Shown: positions 25,726-37,840 of the stretch, in pieces | Layout of the letters: the number at the start of each line of letters is the position of its first letter | How positions within the stretch are numbered: position 1 is the stretch's first letter | Assembly (NCBI GenBank): GCA_003342895.1 | Contig: PTFA01000302.1 | Location: forward strand, 430,920 to 494,919 | DNA: 64,000 bases | Source: Casuarius casuarius | Lineage: Eukaryota > Chordata > Aves > Casuariiformes > Casuariidae | Direction: 5' to 3' | Program-made: the position numbers and the translations under genes | Notes under the pieces: generated by a model | What the model was told of the DNA's origin: nothing | Seen by the model: only the letters and a program-made list of their open reading frames with translations | The model's database searches: none

Positions 25726-28179
25726 AACCACCCTCATATAGCCAGTTTCCCCAGACTGAAAGAGTTTGCCTTCATGATTTGCTCTGTATTTGAACAGTAC
25801 ATACTGTCATGAAGTAACTGACAAGAATATCTTGTTGTGCACTGGTAATTCTAATATGACTCTGAATTTTGGAGGTTATTCTTCCTAGAATTTCTTAGTT
25901 GCTTTGCTTGTTGACTGAAAAGAAACATGTACTTTTTTCTATCTTAGCTTTGATCATCCACTTCTTAGGACAAGGTCTTACTGTACCTACCTCTTGACAT
26001 TCTGTGCCCCAGATTTCTGGAACAGCATCTATTCAGTTCTATAATGCTATAAACAAATTGTATAAAATTTGTCATTCAGTGTGCAAGGACCTGCCCTCTT
26101 TCTTTTGAGCGCTCTTTTTCTAAAAGTCATGACATCTGTTTCTTTCTAAGTTTTCTTATGTGTCAGGTTTTCTTCAACTGAGGCCACTTATGTCCATAAT
26201 GATGGAGAAATGAGCACATCTTTTCCTCAGACAAGCCTTTGTAATTCTGTGGCAACCACAGGGGTGTAATAAATTTGTTACCTCCTCCAGGTGTCTATTA
26301 CAGCTTGACATAACAGTACCCTCTAGTGGTAATTTTTTTTAATGTGTTTGCAAGTGTGAGGGAAAAGCAGAACTTCCAAAATGGCCAGGTAGCTGGCAAC
26401 TGTTTATTACAGTGAAATATCATTATCGTGCAACATGTTTTTTTCTCCATAATAAATTTCCAGTGTAAATTTCCTATAGGTGGACTTACGGTCCATGAGT
26501 TTCAGTATTGGACCCAATTTCCCACCAGTACATCTATCTAGTAAATTTAAACATATTTTTCATACTTACCCAGCTTGTTCTTTTGCTTTCCAAATTTTTT
26601 AATTATCTATACTTTTTTAGGTAGCATCCTCCTAAGTTCTTTTATATCCATATCATCCCCTTGAAGGCTTTGATTAATCTTGCATAACACCATGTTTATG
26701 TCTTGTTTCTTCTACATTTGTTTTTCATTTGACTTTGTCCATTGTCTTTTAGAATGCTCCAGCTTAATTTGAGAGTTCACTCCCACATTGCGTTTTACAA
26801 ATCACTATTCTCAGTTCCAGAGGATTTGTATCACAACAGATGCAGAAAGGTCTCACCTGAACTTTGTTAGTTTTAAGTAACCAAATGTAGCAAAACACTC
26901 CCTTCTGGGTCAGTGGTCTTAGCCTTGAAAACATCTGCCATATGTTTATTTCTGAACATCTGGAATAAGGATCATTTGTAGCTGCACACTTGTTTATTAC
27001 ATGCAAAATCTATATGTATTACTTGCCAACAGTTAACAATTCTGTTCCACAAGCATTTGGAATTATTTGGAACCAAAGACTGCTTTGGTGACTGCTGCAG
27101 AGTTCACACTGACATTTACTTGTGTATCTTGATCATATCTGGTGACTAACAGCTCTCAGTTGGCCTATAGAGTTTCCAAGATCGCCTTCATGAAGACCCA
27201 GCTTTCCACTTACACTTCTGTGGGACTGAATGATCTTTAGATTCTAGCCTAGACAGTTACCCAAAAACTAGTTAAGACTGCTACATAGTGTAGTTTTGGG
27301 GTGTTTCTGTCTTTCATCAGGTCACACTCCAGATCTCTGGAAAAGTGCTCAAAGACTGGGACCACAGCCAGTAATTTTGTGCCCAATCTCATGCCCCTTC
27401 CACTGGAAGAGCTTTCAATTGCTGCTGTTAACAGTCTGTACTTTAGAGTTGAACCCAAGCTTACCCCCATACACTAAATTGTTCTTAGGCTTTCCTGAAA
27501 GACCTTTTCCTAACCCTTCTTCCCTCTGCTCAGCAAAATTTCTTCCATGCATGTGCCGCTGGTAGGTTTACCAGGCTACATCTGCCTACATTAAGATGTA
27601 GTATTTCCATTCATGGCTCTCTTTTTTTTAAGTGTTTGTCACATAAACAGGAAAATTACAAGATGAACAACAGAAATGGGTTGTGTTGCCTTGTAGGCCC
27701 AACTAGAAAATGATATGAAAATGGTCTCCCCATTTTTTTTTAAGATAATTGCCTTTACCAAATCAGTTGAAGTCCAGTCTTACAAACACTTGAACTAGTG
27801 CAGCTAAAAAGATGATGAGATCCATCGGGTGATGAAGTATGCACAGGGAGTGGGAACTATCCAACACAGATCTGGTGCAGCTTTTAGGAGAATGTCTTTC
27901 CCCTCTCTTTTTCAATCTTTTTCAATCACTCCTTTTTCTCCCCCTAAATTGTGAGGAATGACAAATAACTCTGTGTTTGGCTGTACTTCAGCAAGGGTTG
28001 GAGGAGCTTCTTATGGGGAATAAGATGCTGAATGAGGGAAGTTAGGTGCTGGGAATGCTATCAGAAGGTTAAACTGGACATCATTTGTTAAAATTGGTAA
28101 AACAATTGCCATCTAACAGCCTTGTTGTTAATGACTGCATTGTTGCTCTGCTCTTACATGCCCTCTTCCTACCCCATTG

Positions 28180-28270
28180 CTTGCCCTCTCTTCAGAATGC
28201 ACATTCTTCAGGGCAGTCTGTGTTTGTTCAGCAGGTGGTCCAGCAGGACCCAGCCTTTAGCACATGGTAG
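28180..28270 (+). repeat. Possible ancient amniote interspersed repeat
   Basis: TTCAGGGCAGTCTGTGTTTG, then GGACCCAGCCTTTAGCACA, follows the order of a widespread old repeat (GGGGCAGGGACTGTC.., then CAGCACCTAGCACA). Diverged; the family is not assigned. Confidence 0.4.
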
Positions 28271-29984
28271 ATAAACAAGAGCACCTACTCATGAGGTAGG
28301 CTCGTGAAATGGTCTGCCATTCTCCTTTGAGACTTACATTCCTGTTTCTGTCAGAGAACTGTATGAAGACTTTGAGAGACTAAGACAAGCAATGGCAGTG
28401 AGCAATCTTTTCTATATGTTTCTTGTAGCATTTCTCAGTTTTCTTTCTTCCTGAAAGCTCAGAGTAGGAAAATCTGGTGATTCTGTTTTCCCCATTATTT
28501 TTAAAAATATGTATCATTTCAGATATGTATGTTAGTATGTATGATATTAAGATATGTATAAAGCCATAGGTATGAAAGCTTCATTTTATGAGGATAATTT
28601 GTACCTCATTTGAACTATAATGCATGGTGGAATACCAAGAGCCGTTTGCTGTCCAAAGGAGGAATTCATGTGGTATAAAGCAGTATATTCTGCTATAGAT
28701 ATAGCTTGACTTTACTATAATGCACTGGATGGCAGGTTTTTTTAGTCTGACTTCTTGAAAGAGTAGTGTTTTCAGCACCAAAGCCCAGGTCTAGAAAACT
28801 CTTGCCCAGAGACCCATGAGATTAATTCAGGGTCTCTGACAGATTGGATCAAAGTTACAAAGAGTTCGCTGCTGAGCGAGGAACAATGGACTAGATCCTC
28901 AAAGGTCTGCCTAGACCTACTTTCCGTTTTTGAGCAATGTTTTCAGAGCATGTCTTATACAAGATATGGTCAGTTGTAGCAGTGATGAATTTCCCTTGTT
29001 TTGAGAAGGCTCTAAGGAGCATTGGGTTGGAAGCAAGTTAATTATCCAGAGGTTTTCCTCGTTTTATTACTGTAAAAGTGCCCAAGAAATACTTGTTAAA
29101 AAAAAAAAAAAAAAAGTAGCCTACAGCTGTTATCTAGAAGAAGAGAGGGGAACAAATTGTCTAATTTCTCGTGTTCAGGAGAGGGAACACCTGGCAGCCA
29201 TGCGATACTATTTCAGATGGTTACTCCTGTCTTTTGTTCTTTGTTGTCAAAAAGAACAGCCTCTGTGTGATTCATCTGACATGCCCAATGTTGTTAAATG
29301 GAAATGAAAAGTATGTGTTGAAAATGTAAATAAAAAGGAATTAAAGCTCTGGATCCCACTACAAATAATCTTTTAAAGCATTTTGTCCACTTTACTGGCT
29401 GTGCAAGTTCCTCTATGCAAACATGCCTTCTTGAAGAATTGCATCAACCTTTGAATATCACCATTGCTGTTGCAACACAGGATTATAGTGTTTGTCTAAA
29501 TCCAGCCACTCTGGAAAAAGATAATTTGTGATTGTTCTAATCATTTCAAATATACTCAGAAATGCCACTTTTCAAGGGAATAATGTAAGAGGAAATGCCT
29601 TTTGAAAAGCTCCAGCCAGAAGTCGTAAGATGAGACTATTAAAAGCTTTTCTAACAGAAATACAGTTTTGAGAAATGTTAAATACCAGTGTATAAGTTTT
29701 GAGAGAATCCCATCTGCTGCCATTCACCCAGCTCAGGTTTAGGAGTTTTCTAAAAGTTAAATACAGTAAGTCCACATATTCAGAAACAGGAGCTTGGAGG
29801 ATTAAATAACAATAAGCATAGATACAATCAGAGCAAATCATACAAGCCAGAAGCAGATTCATTCTTCATCCAAAGTCAGGTATTTCTCACTACCCACTCA
29901 AGCCTTTCATTTAAAACCCCAAAAGACTGATGTGCACGCCCACAAAATATGTTTTTAAAAGTTACTATTTTCAGTCCATGTACT

Positions 29985-30075
29985 CTTAAGGTCAAATCCT
30001 GGCTGTATACTCAGCCAAACAGTCTCACTGAAGTCAATGGGACCTCCAGTGTGTGTTATATGAACAGGACTGAAC
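29985..30075. repeat. Possible ancient amniote interspersed repeat
   Basis: AAGGTCAAATCCTGGCTGTA, followed by CACTGAAGTCAATGGGACC. The near-palindromic TGAAGTCAATGG block is a hallmark of an old interspersed repeat found across sauropsids. The family is not assigned. Confidence 0.4.
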
Positions 30076-31584
30076 ATGTAGCCATCCTTTGTTTCTTCAC
30101 CTATGAACTTAATTCATTTCCCAAACACAGGAGTGTCATAGAATAGTCTGTGCTCCACCTCCCCCGGAAAACTTCTGAGCAAAGTCAGAACTTCTCTGCG
30201 GTTAGCACCCTTGTTAATTCCTGCTAACATAAGCTTGAGTGCATACAGAAATGCCCTCGCACATGTTCTTACTTCTGCTGTTTTCTCTAATTCTTGCCAG
30301 CTTTCCAGAACGGAACTGGACCAGTCTAGCAATGCCTCTAGGCAGAGCAGCCTTGACAGGTGTGTACGAAGGAACTGTTCAGGACAGTTCAAACTCTATT
30401 GCAGAATTTTGGAGCTTTTTTACAGGAGATGAAAAATGCCATCGATAAAACTGTTGGAGCTCAGTTGTCTGCATGAAAAGTGCTAGAGACATACAGATGT
30501 ATTGTTCTTGGCAGTGGTGCTCCGAACTGATCCTCCAGCATGACACTGAAGGCATGGTCAGACATTCATACCTCTATAAAAATCACAGCGGTTAAAAGAT
30601 GGAAGGAGGGAACTTCTTCTTCTCGACCGGCCTTCAGCCTTCTCTGTATTCCTTTCCTGTCAGTATAAAATTGAATAGCTGTATCTCACAGTCAAAGAGC
30701 CAATGAGAGTAAAGAGAAAATGAGGATTTCTTTGGATGACAGATCTCTTTATAAGATCAAAGCCTAAATTGGTCTTTGAAGCATAATTTTTAAACATAGA
30801 TTTAGTAAAATTTGGGGGCAAATGTTGTTGAAGGTGTTACTAGAATTAGGGGAGGAGCTTTACTAAAACTTGACATGTTAAAGGATAGCTTGAACATACA
30901 AAATGTTCATTGTGTAAAGGTCTATAGTGCATTTTACCTATGCAGGTAAAAGGTATCCCATCTTTAAAGCATCGCAAACAGTATATCATGGATGGATATG
31001 CTGCATGACACTCTCCCTCCTGCAAGATGCCAGCAAAAAAGTTGTAGAAAATAAATTGTGAAATTAAAGAGTATTATTCTGGTTACAGTGAAACACAGGA
31101 GGGTGCACGTTTTTATGCTCCTGAAGTATTTCTCAGGTAGCTAGAGAAGTATTCAGCCTTCAGCAGGCTTCCTAACAGTGCACTGAATGTGGGCACCAAT
31201 AGCTGCCTAATGGATACCCTGCTGCGACTTATTTCTGTAATCAGCTGTATGGAGCAGCAGGCACAAGAGAGCAGTGGAAGCCCTGCTGGCTGTTATTAAT
31301 AACTGAGTATGTTTCTTTGACTATACATGTTATTTGAAGCTATAAGCCCTCTTTTAAAGCTTGGGGAAACTTGTTTTTGTAACATGATACCTTGATTTTC
31401 CTTTTGCTTAAACTTCTTTTTTCCAAAGAAACGCTGTTTCTCTACCTATAACATTGTACATTCTCTCTGCTATCGAGATTTAGGTCCTTGTCTTGGAGGT
31501 GAAAAAGCTGGTGTGTTAGATGATCATTATTTCTTTAGAACCTTTGTACCCTTCACTAGAAATAAGACCCATTTTCACAGATAC

Positions 31585-31672
31585 CTCCCCTAAAACCAGA
31601 GTGTCTGCCCTGAAGAGTTCACAATATAGACAGATAAAATAGGGTAGAGGAACAGATACAGAAAGACACAGC
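31585..31672. repeat. Possible ancient amniote interspersed repeat
   Basis: TGTCTGCCCTGAAGAGTTCA, followed by ACAATATAGACAGATAAAAT, resembles the dispersed CTGCCCTGAAGAGCTTACAA-type repeat. It is followed by an A/G-rich segment ending ACACAGCAGAGCTAGAACTG, as in that family. Confidence 0.4.
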
Positions 31673-33248
31673 AGAGCTAGAACTGAAACCCCAAAGTGTC
31701 ATCTCAATCTTTTATGTTTTCAAGCTAACTTTGCAAACTTTGCATAGTCTCACTGAAGTGGAGTTGCCACATTTGTACCTGCTTTGACATGGCTCTTCTG
31801 ACATACTGTTAATCAAGAAATGCATGGTTATAGCACAATCCCTCTTTTCCCCTGTACTGACAGCAAAACAAACACTGGAATCTGGCTCTTTTTTCTGTCC
31901 TGTTTTCCACCCCCTCTGAATGCCTTTTCTATTTGATTCCTTCCCTGTTGTATTGTCAATATCCATACTTACTAATGTAGCAGCTAAATGAAGTTTTTTC
32001 ATGAAGAGAAGTGACATGAAGATGCACACTAAGGTTCAGCACAAGATGTTTAAAGAATGTATGTTTAATTTTTTTTGCATAGATGGCCACCTGTAATCTC
32101 ATGGTTCAGACTACATTTAAATAAGTTACAGTAGTAAGAGCCTGCAAGATAAAAAGTGGTAAAGTGCAATTTTAGAACAAATTTAGGTAGAAAGTAAGGG
32201 TGCCTCATTTTTAAAGACATTGGGAAATCGGAATAGCAAGTTCTCTGCTTGGCACAGGTGATCTGGCTTTGTCTGGATTTAGCCCCAGCATATCAAATGA
32301 AGGATATAGCAAAAGGAGTTCTTTCTATTTAATCTTATTGTTCATACTGGCACTTCAATTCTTTGTGTGCTTGTGTATGTGAATATAAAAGGGAGAGGTT
32401 GCACCTTAGTTAATATGTTATTTAGTAATGGTTAGCCTTTTTTTGGCAGCTTAGCCTTTATGGTAGTTGTATTCACTGGTAATTTATTGCAGTCTTATTA
32501 AAAAACTGCACTTTGAAGAGTAAGATAATGGCTTCCTTGAGGCTTTTTGTTTTGGTTTGATTTGGGTTTGTTGGTTTTTTAAAAGCAAGAACTTCTAAAA
32601 ACTCCATCAGCAAGACATCAAACAGGAATAAGAAATTACACTTGACACTTGGCTTAGCTGCACATTTTTCTAACCATCTGCATTTAGGTCTGCTGTTACA
32701 ATCAGTTTTCTCCATTCACCAACAATTTTTGAGATACAGTACTATGAAAATTATAGGCTAGCTGTTGCCTTGACCTTTTTTTCCTTATTTTTATGTATGA
32801 TACATACATATGCTAAAATCTGCAAAATCAACAGCCTCCATAGAACTTACAGTCCTCACCACTGCTTCAGCATGGAAATTCAGTTGAAACAGAAGTAGCC
32901 CCATATTGAGACTGCCTGTTATTTGGGTGTGATCAACACTGAAAAAGTTTTGCTGACATGAATGGTGCAGATTAAGGAGTCTGAAGTTTGCTCACCCCTA
33001 CCACTGAACATAGTTCAGTTCACCGTAACTATGCAGGCCAAAAAAAAAAAAAAAACCCTCCACCTTCCCCCCCACGCTCACCTTTTGCCAATAGAGGACA
33101 CTAGCTAATTCAGACTAACGAAAGAATTATCATTGACATCTCTCACTTGCAAGCAGGAGAGGAGGCTTGCTTTTTTGGCTCTATCAGTAGACACCTGTGT
33201 TGTCTTTACAAAGACAACCACAGCATACTGTAAAGTACCAGTTACATT

Positions 33249-33846
33249 TCAGCTGCGCTTGTTAAAATAATAGAGCAGAGGGTTCAGTACAGGTTCACAC
33301 TTTGTGTACTTGTTTAAGGGCAGCTTCCACTCCAACCAGAGGTTAGGAATGCAGGTGAGAGGCCTACAGAGGATCCTGGAAGTCTGTTTGTAGACTGTAT
33401 GGATTCTGGCTCTGATGGGGGGCTCCAGAGGTAGTTGTCTGATTGCTGGCCCCATTTCAACTGCTTCGTCTTCTCATTGTGATTTTAAAGTAAAATTCCT
33501 CAGAGCTGATGGCATGAGACTGGAAATAAAGACCCACTGACTCCTGTTCTCTATCAGGAAATCCATGAGCTGGAAAAGAGGAGTTAACTTTTTCTGAATA
33601 AAACTTACTTGCTTGCAGAGAATCGCTGAAGAGGTCCTGTAAACATCCTGTATCACCTGACAGGGGAAATGGAGGGTTACAAAAAGAAAGGAGCCAAACA
33701 ATTTGCTTTCTTTGGCTATTTTTAGCAGCTCAGGCTGGGTGGGGAGAAAAGAATTCTGCTTTCTAGAACCAGACAGGCACATTCCCATGTGCCAGTGAGC
33801 TGGAATGGAGGACGCTGCACCGAAAAAGAGTTTGGGTTTATTCTAA
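33249..33846 (-). other. Minus-strand stretch of about 198 codons with one stop, origin unknown
   Basis: One minus-strand frame is open from about 33846 to 33249 except for a single TGA near 33471-33473. I do not recognise the product. The end reads CEPVLNPLLYYF, which superficially resembles the NPxxY segment of a seven-helix receptor, but no matching transmembrane segment precedes it at the right distance. It could be a decayed retrogene, a transposable-element fragment or chance. Confidence 0.3.
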
Positions 33847-36833
33847 TGGTCTGGACACAGTTGGTTTTCACTGTTTAAGTGAAAGTAATGATGTGTCTAG
33901 AAACACTGTGCAAACTCTGTCAGGTCATTTGCCTGTGTGGGCCGTAGTGTTATGAAAGGTTTAAGCGTGAATCTGAAGGTTTCAGTTTTCTGGGATTCTA
34001 GCAAAGAGCTTGTTTCCAGAAGTGATGGGCACTGGGGGAGCCCTGGCAGAGCTGGACTCAGAAGACAGACAGCTGAAATTTAGAATCCAACTCTCGAGAA
34101 AAAATGTAAAAAACACATCTGTAGCCGGGGCAGGGGGCAGAGGGTGTTCAGAAACCTGAAGACTGAGTTGTCCCTGATTACAGTCTGGACAGTAATACTG
34201 TCTGAGAGTTCAGGAGTGTGGTCACCTGCCAGCAAAGTGGCAAATGGCTAAGTGGAGGGGCGCTGCCAGGTGCTATCACAGGCCATACTTGCCAAATCCC
34301 CGCTCTTGGCTAGATCCCTGTGGGCAGACCTTTGTGCCTGCACAGTGTCTTACTGAAATCATTGCATAGCCTGAGGCAGGTTTTTGTTATAATAATAGCC
34401 ACTGGAGCCAGTGGATACAGGCTCCTTTTGGCTTAATGAGGAATAATATTTTATAATCTTGTAGTGCAGACTAGGTAACAAAGAAAACCCTTTTACCAGC
34501 TTCTCCTGGGTTTGGGGGTTTGTTGCATTTTTTTTCTTTTGGATTATTCTTAACACCATTTTATTACCTGTGTTTGCAGACCAATTTTTCTCAACCAAAG
34601 CATGCCCAGAAAGGCTATGCTAGTATTTCAAAGCATCAATTTTGTAATATCCTTATGTATCAGGTTTTGTTTTCATTTTAATGAGAGTAGTTACTATCAT
34701 TTATATGAAGTTCCCCTTCTGTATTCCAATTTTGTGCATCTGTAAAATGCTTGTCTTTCAGTTTTATTTCTAGTGCCCCAAGCCGGTAATAAACATTTGT
34801 CTGTAAAGTTTATTTACAGACTTAAGCCACTGTTCCAAGCACTAGCATCAGGGCTTTCTGCTTTTGCTGTATTTCATTGTGACTTTTTTTATTATCGGTG
34901 ACTTGCTTTTCCAAAAATGTTTGATTTCCTTGTATATTTGACACTGTCCTGCTGGTGTTTGGTATTCTTTCATTGTGTTAGGATTGCCCTTACATTTATT
35001 CCAACAAACAAGTCTCTCATTTTCCCTTGAATTCTGTTTTCCTGAATTTCTGATCAGATCTTCTTTCAGCTTTCTTGGCTCACACTCTTGTTTTGGAGTC
35101 TTTTTTTGTTGTGTTGTGTTTTGTTTTCTTTTAATAATGTGCAGATATCCATTGCAGTCAGCCCAGGACCTATTCTCTCAATTTTGCTTTGACCTGTTTA
35201 TTAGACACATAATTCAGAGGACAGTTGTTCTGATTGCTGGCTCATTTCCCTTCTCTTCCCTTTGATCTGTAAAATAACTGCTTTGCAAGCTGACCTTTCA
35301 GGCAATTCCTGGTAAATAAAAATGTACTTTCCCCCAGAGGTTCTTGCATGGATCAGAGGGCTGAAGCTGTTGGCCTTACCTGCTCGAAGTGTTCCCAGTC
35401 TGGGTTTTCCCTGGAACTGTGATTGGAGGAGGTGACAGTTATGTGGATGTGTAGCAGCAGGAAACATTTGACTGACTGAGCAGCATTTTGCATTTCACTT
35501 TGAAGAAGTTTGTCTACTATTAACAAGATGTATCTCTCAGTTTGGAAACCCCCACTTCTAGTGGTCTGTTCATCCTTACAGGCTTCTGCAGGAGTGTTAC
35601 ACGGTCTTTTGGACTCTGGGCACTTCAAACAACACTGTATATTTGGGGGGGGAAAGAGAGAAGGTTGTTTTCCTTTGCAGTTACTTGTTCTCACTTGTTT
35701 CCATGAAAAAATCCCTTACCACACTAAGATCATTAGGTTTATTTGCTTCAGCTTTGTATGCTCAGAATGAAATTAGGCAAATTATTTCTGTAACAAATGT
35801 CAGGATAAGTTCTATACTGACCTGTACTTTTTTGAATGCAGTTATTAATAGAGTCACTGATTCATTTACACAGGAATAGGATTACTTAAGGTGCCTTTTC
35901 TGTATAGACTATTTCCCCAGATCTTTACAAAATGAGTAGGATGAAAACATTTATTAATACATCAAAAGAAGAAAGATCTGATAATCAGAATTTGTAAGAG
36001 TGCTAACACTTAAAAAAATATTGAGAATCATGTTAAAGATTGACTAGTTCACTCACCCTACAGTCTTTGTTTTAGACTAACATTAGTTATATTGCTAGGT
36101 AGTGTGGCACATGTCATGCTCTTTAATTTTGATCAATATACAAGTTCTGTAATCAATATTTGTGAATGGTAACTTTTTAAATACAGTTTTAGACAAGCCA
36201 AGGAAGTGTTGTCAAAAATCTTTTTCCTATATTTCTAAAATTTAGTTGCTTTTTTACCACATTTGCTTGTATGTTTCTGGCACAATGAAAGACGGACTTT
36301 AAGAGCATGCATGATCTTGATTTAGCGGAAGAGGAGGCAAGTAAATTTATTTAAGCACCTTTATTTGTATTCTTATACATGATTTGGAAGATTATAGCAA
36401 TTTTCATTTTTTTAAATGAAAGAGAAGATTAACCCATATAGCTTGCACAGCACCAAGCCAAAGTTTACTTTTTCCTGATTGAGTTTGATGCATTATTCAA
36501 GCCTGTGATGGACTTTCTCCTGCAAAATTCTGAGCAACACTTTCAATGAAAGACTCTGAACGCTTTCCAGGACTAGATCTGAACAAAGCTGAATGGTTTG
36601 GTAGCTGGCAAAGACTGAAGCAAGAGGAATACATGCCATTTTCCCTGTAGTTTTCATTGTAATGTTCCAGTTGAAGCAGTATAAACAAAACTGAAACTCT
36701 ACCAATATAAGCTGATTATCTGATTCCTGCTGCTGTTGTGTTCTGGAGTAATAAGGCTAAAAAAATTAATAATTGAACAAAGATATGCAGAATTAAAGCC
36801 TCTGCAATGACATCTTTAAGGAAAAGGCAGAAA

Positions 36834-36876
36834 GCACCTGCATTTTGCTGGTACCATCATTGGTACCAGCAGGTGC
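36834..36876. repeat. Inverted repeat / stem-loop
   Basis: GCACCTGC, then a 7-base bulge, then TGGTACC, a 6-base loop ATCATT, and GGTACCAGCAGGTGC. The arms pair over 15 bp, with one bulge on the left arm. The inner 9 bp (GCTGGTACC / GGTACCAGC) are perfect. Confidence 0.85.
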
Positions 36877-37840
36877 GAGGAGACATGAGAGCCGCCAAAA
36901 TGATAAAGACTGGGTTGTAGAAGCTAAGCCTCTAGGAACTAGTGTTCTCATTTGTGGAACACTGACTTAGGATTGCTCTGAGCAACCGTGGACGTTTGTC
37001 GTCAGAGACTGACTCACTCCGTATCTAGCTGTATATTATAAAGGATTGGTCTTCCCTCTGCTGCTCAAGGATTTAAATACCACATTAGAAAATTGCAGTG
37101 CACTTGATGGCTGTAGCAACTTGTTCAGTCACAGACTGAAGCATGATCATTACATGTCTGTCTTCACTGGATATTAATCCACATGACTGGCATGCGGAGT
37201 TAGGCAGGGGTAGGTAGCCAGATTACAAAACTATGCTAAAGTTACTGGATCATCAACAGTGCTATATTTATCTCTGTGTATTGCCTGGATTTATAGGACC
37301 ATATTTCATGGTTCACAGAACTGCCTTAAACTGAGATGATTTGTGTATTAAACTTTCTCAGTTAACTGTGGAAGCTCTTTTTGGAAGGCAGTGCCTGTCC
37401 TTCAGGAGATGTGGGGAGGAATTGTGAGAAAAGTTGCCAAGAGAAATTAGTGATGGAGCAGTTCAACCTGCAGGTTGCCTGCCTGAACAAAAACTCACTG
37501 TGACTTTAATTTATATTCCCAGGGAAGTAAGGGCTGAAAGTTCCCGTAAAATTCAGAAAATGAAATGGAACATGGGCTGTGGGCAGCTCCCAAATAAGAC
37601 AGCTGTGGTTCAGACGGAACATCCTATGAAGAGAGCGTGCATCCCTATTGGAAAGAAATTACGGCAGCTGATGTGCAACTGCTGTAATATAGAGCCCTGC
37701 ATGCTAAGGTAAAGGTGTATGGGCTCAGCAGCTGCTGAGCACATAGCAGAATGAAAGACCCTGACCCTTTTGCAAAAAGTGTAGAGCAAGTGACTTGGAG
37801 TGGGCACCCTCTAACCCATCCAGGCTTGGGAATCAGAGTT

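Larger units (their letters stand above)
18776..37840. other. Intergenic DNA between the two CpG islands, left part
   Basis: About 19 kb without a recognisable gene. It holds the simple repeats at 20.9 and 25.6 kb, A-runs near 24.79, 29.1 and 33.04 kb, three probable ancient repeats, the odd open stretch at 33.2-33.8 kb and the inverted repeat at 36.8 kb. A mixed segment at about 24.9-25.35 kb rich in CAGG-type words looks like an old, unidentified repeat. Confidence 0.6.

Noticed and set aside
25525..25741. Cys/Val-rich and His/Thr-rich frames
   Set aside because: Translations of the CA-rich microsatellite.
33249..33455. Seven-helix receptor C-terminus, from CEPVLNPLLYYF
   Set aside because: A receptor would need a hydrophobic sixth helix and loop at a fixed distance upstream. 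The preceding residues are hydrophilic and do not fit.
34975..35265. 96-codon Phe/Leu/Cys-rich frame, considered as a membrane protein
   Set aside because: Hydrophobicity follows from T-rich sequence; no conserved pattern or start context.
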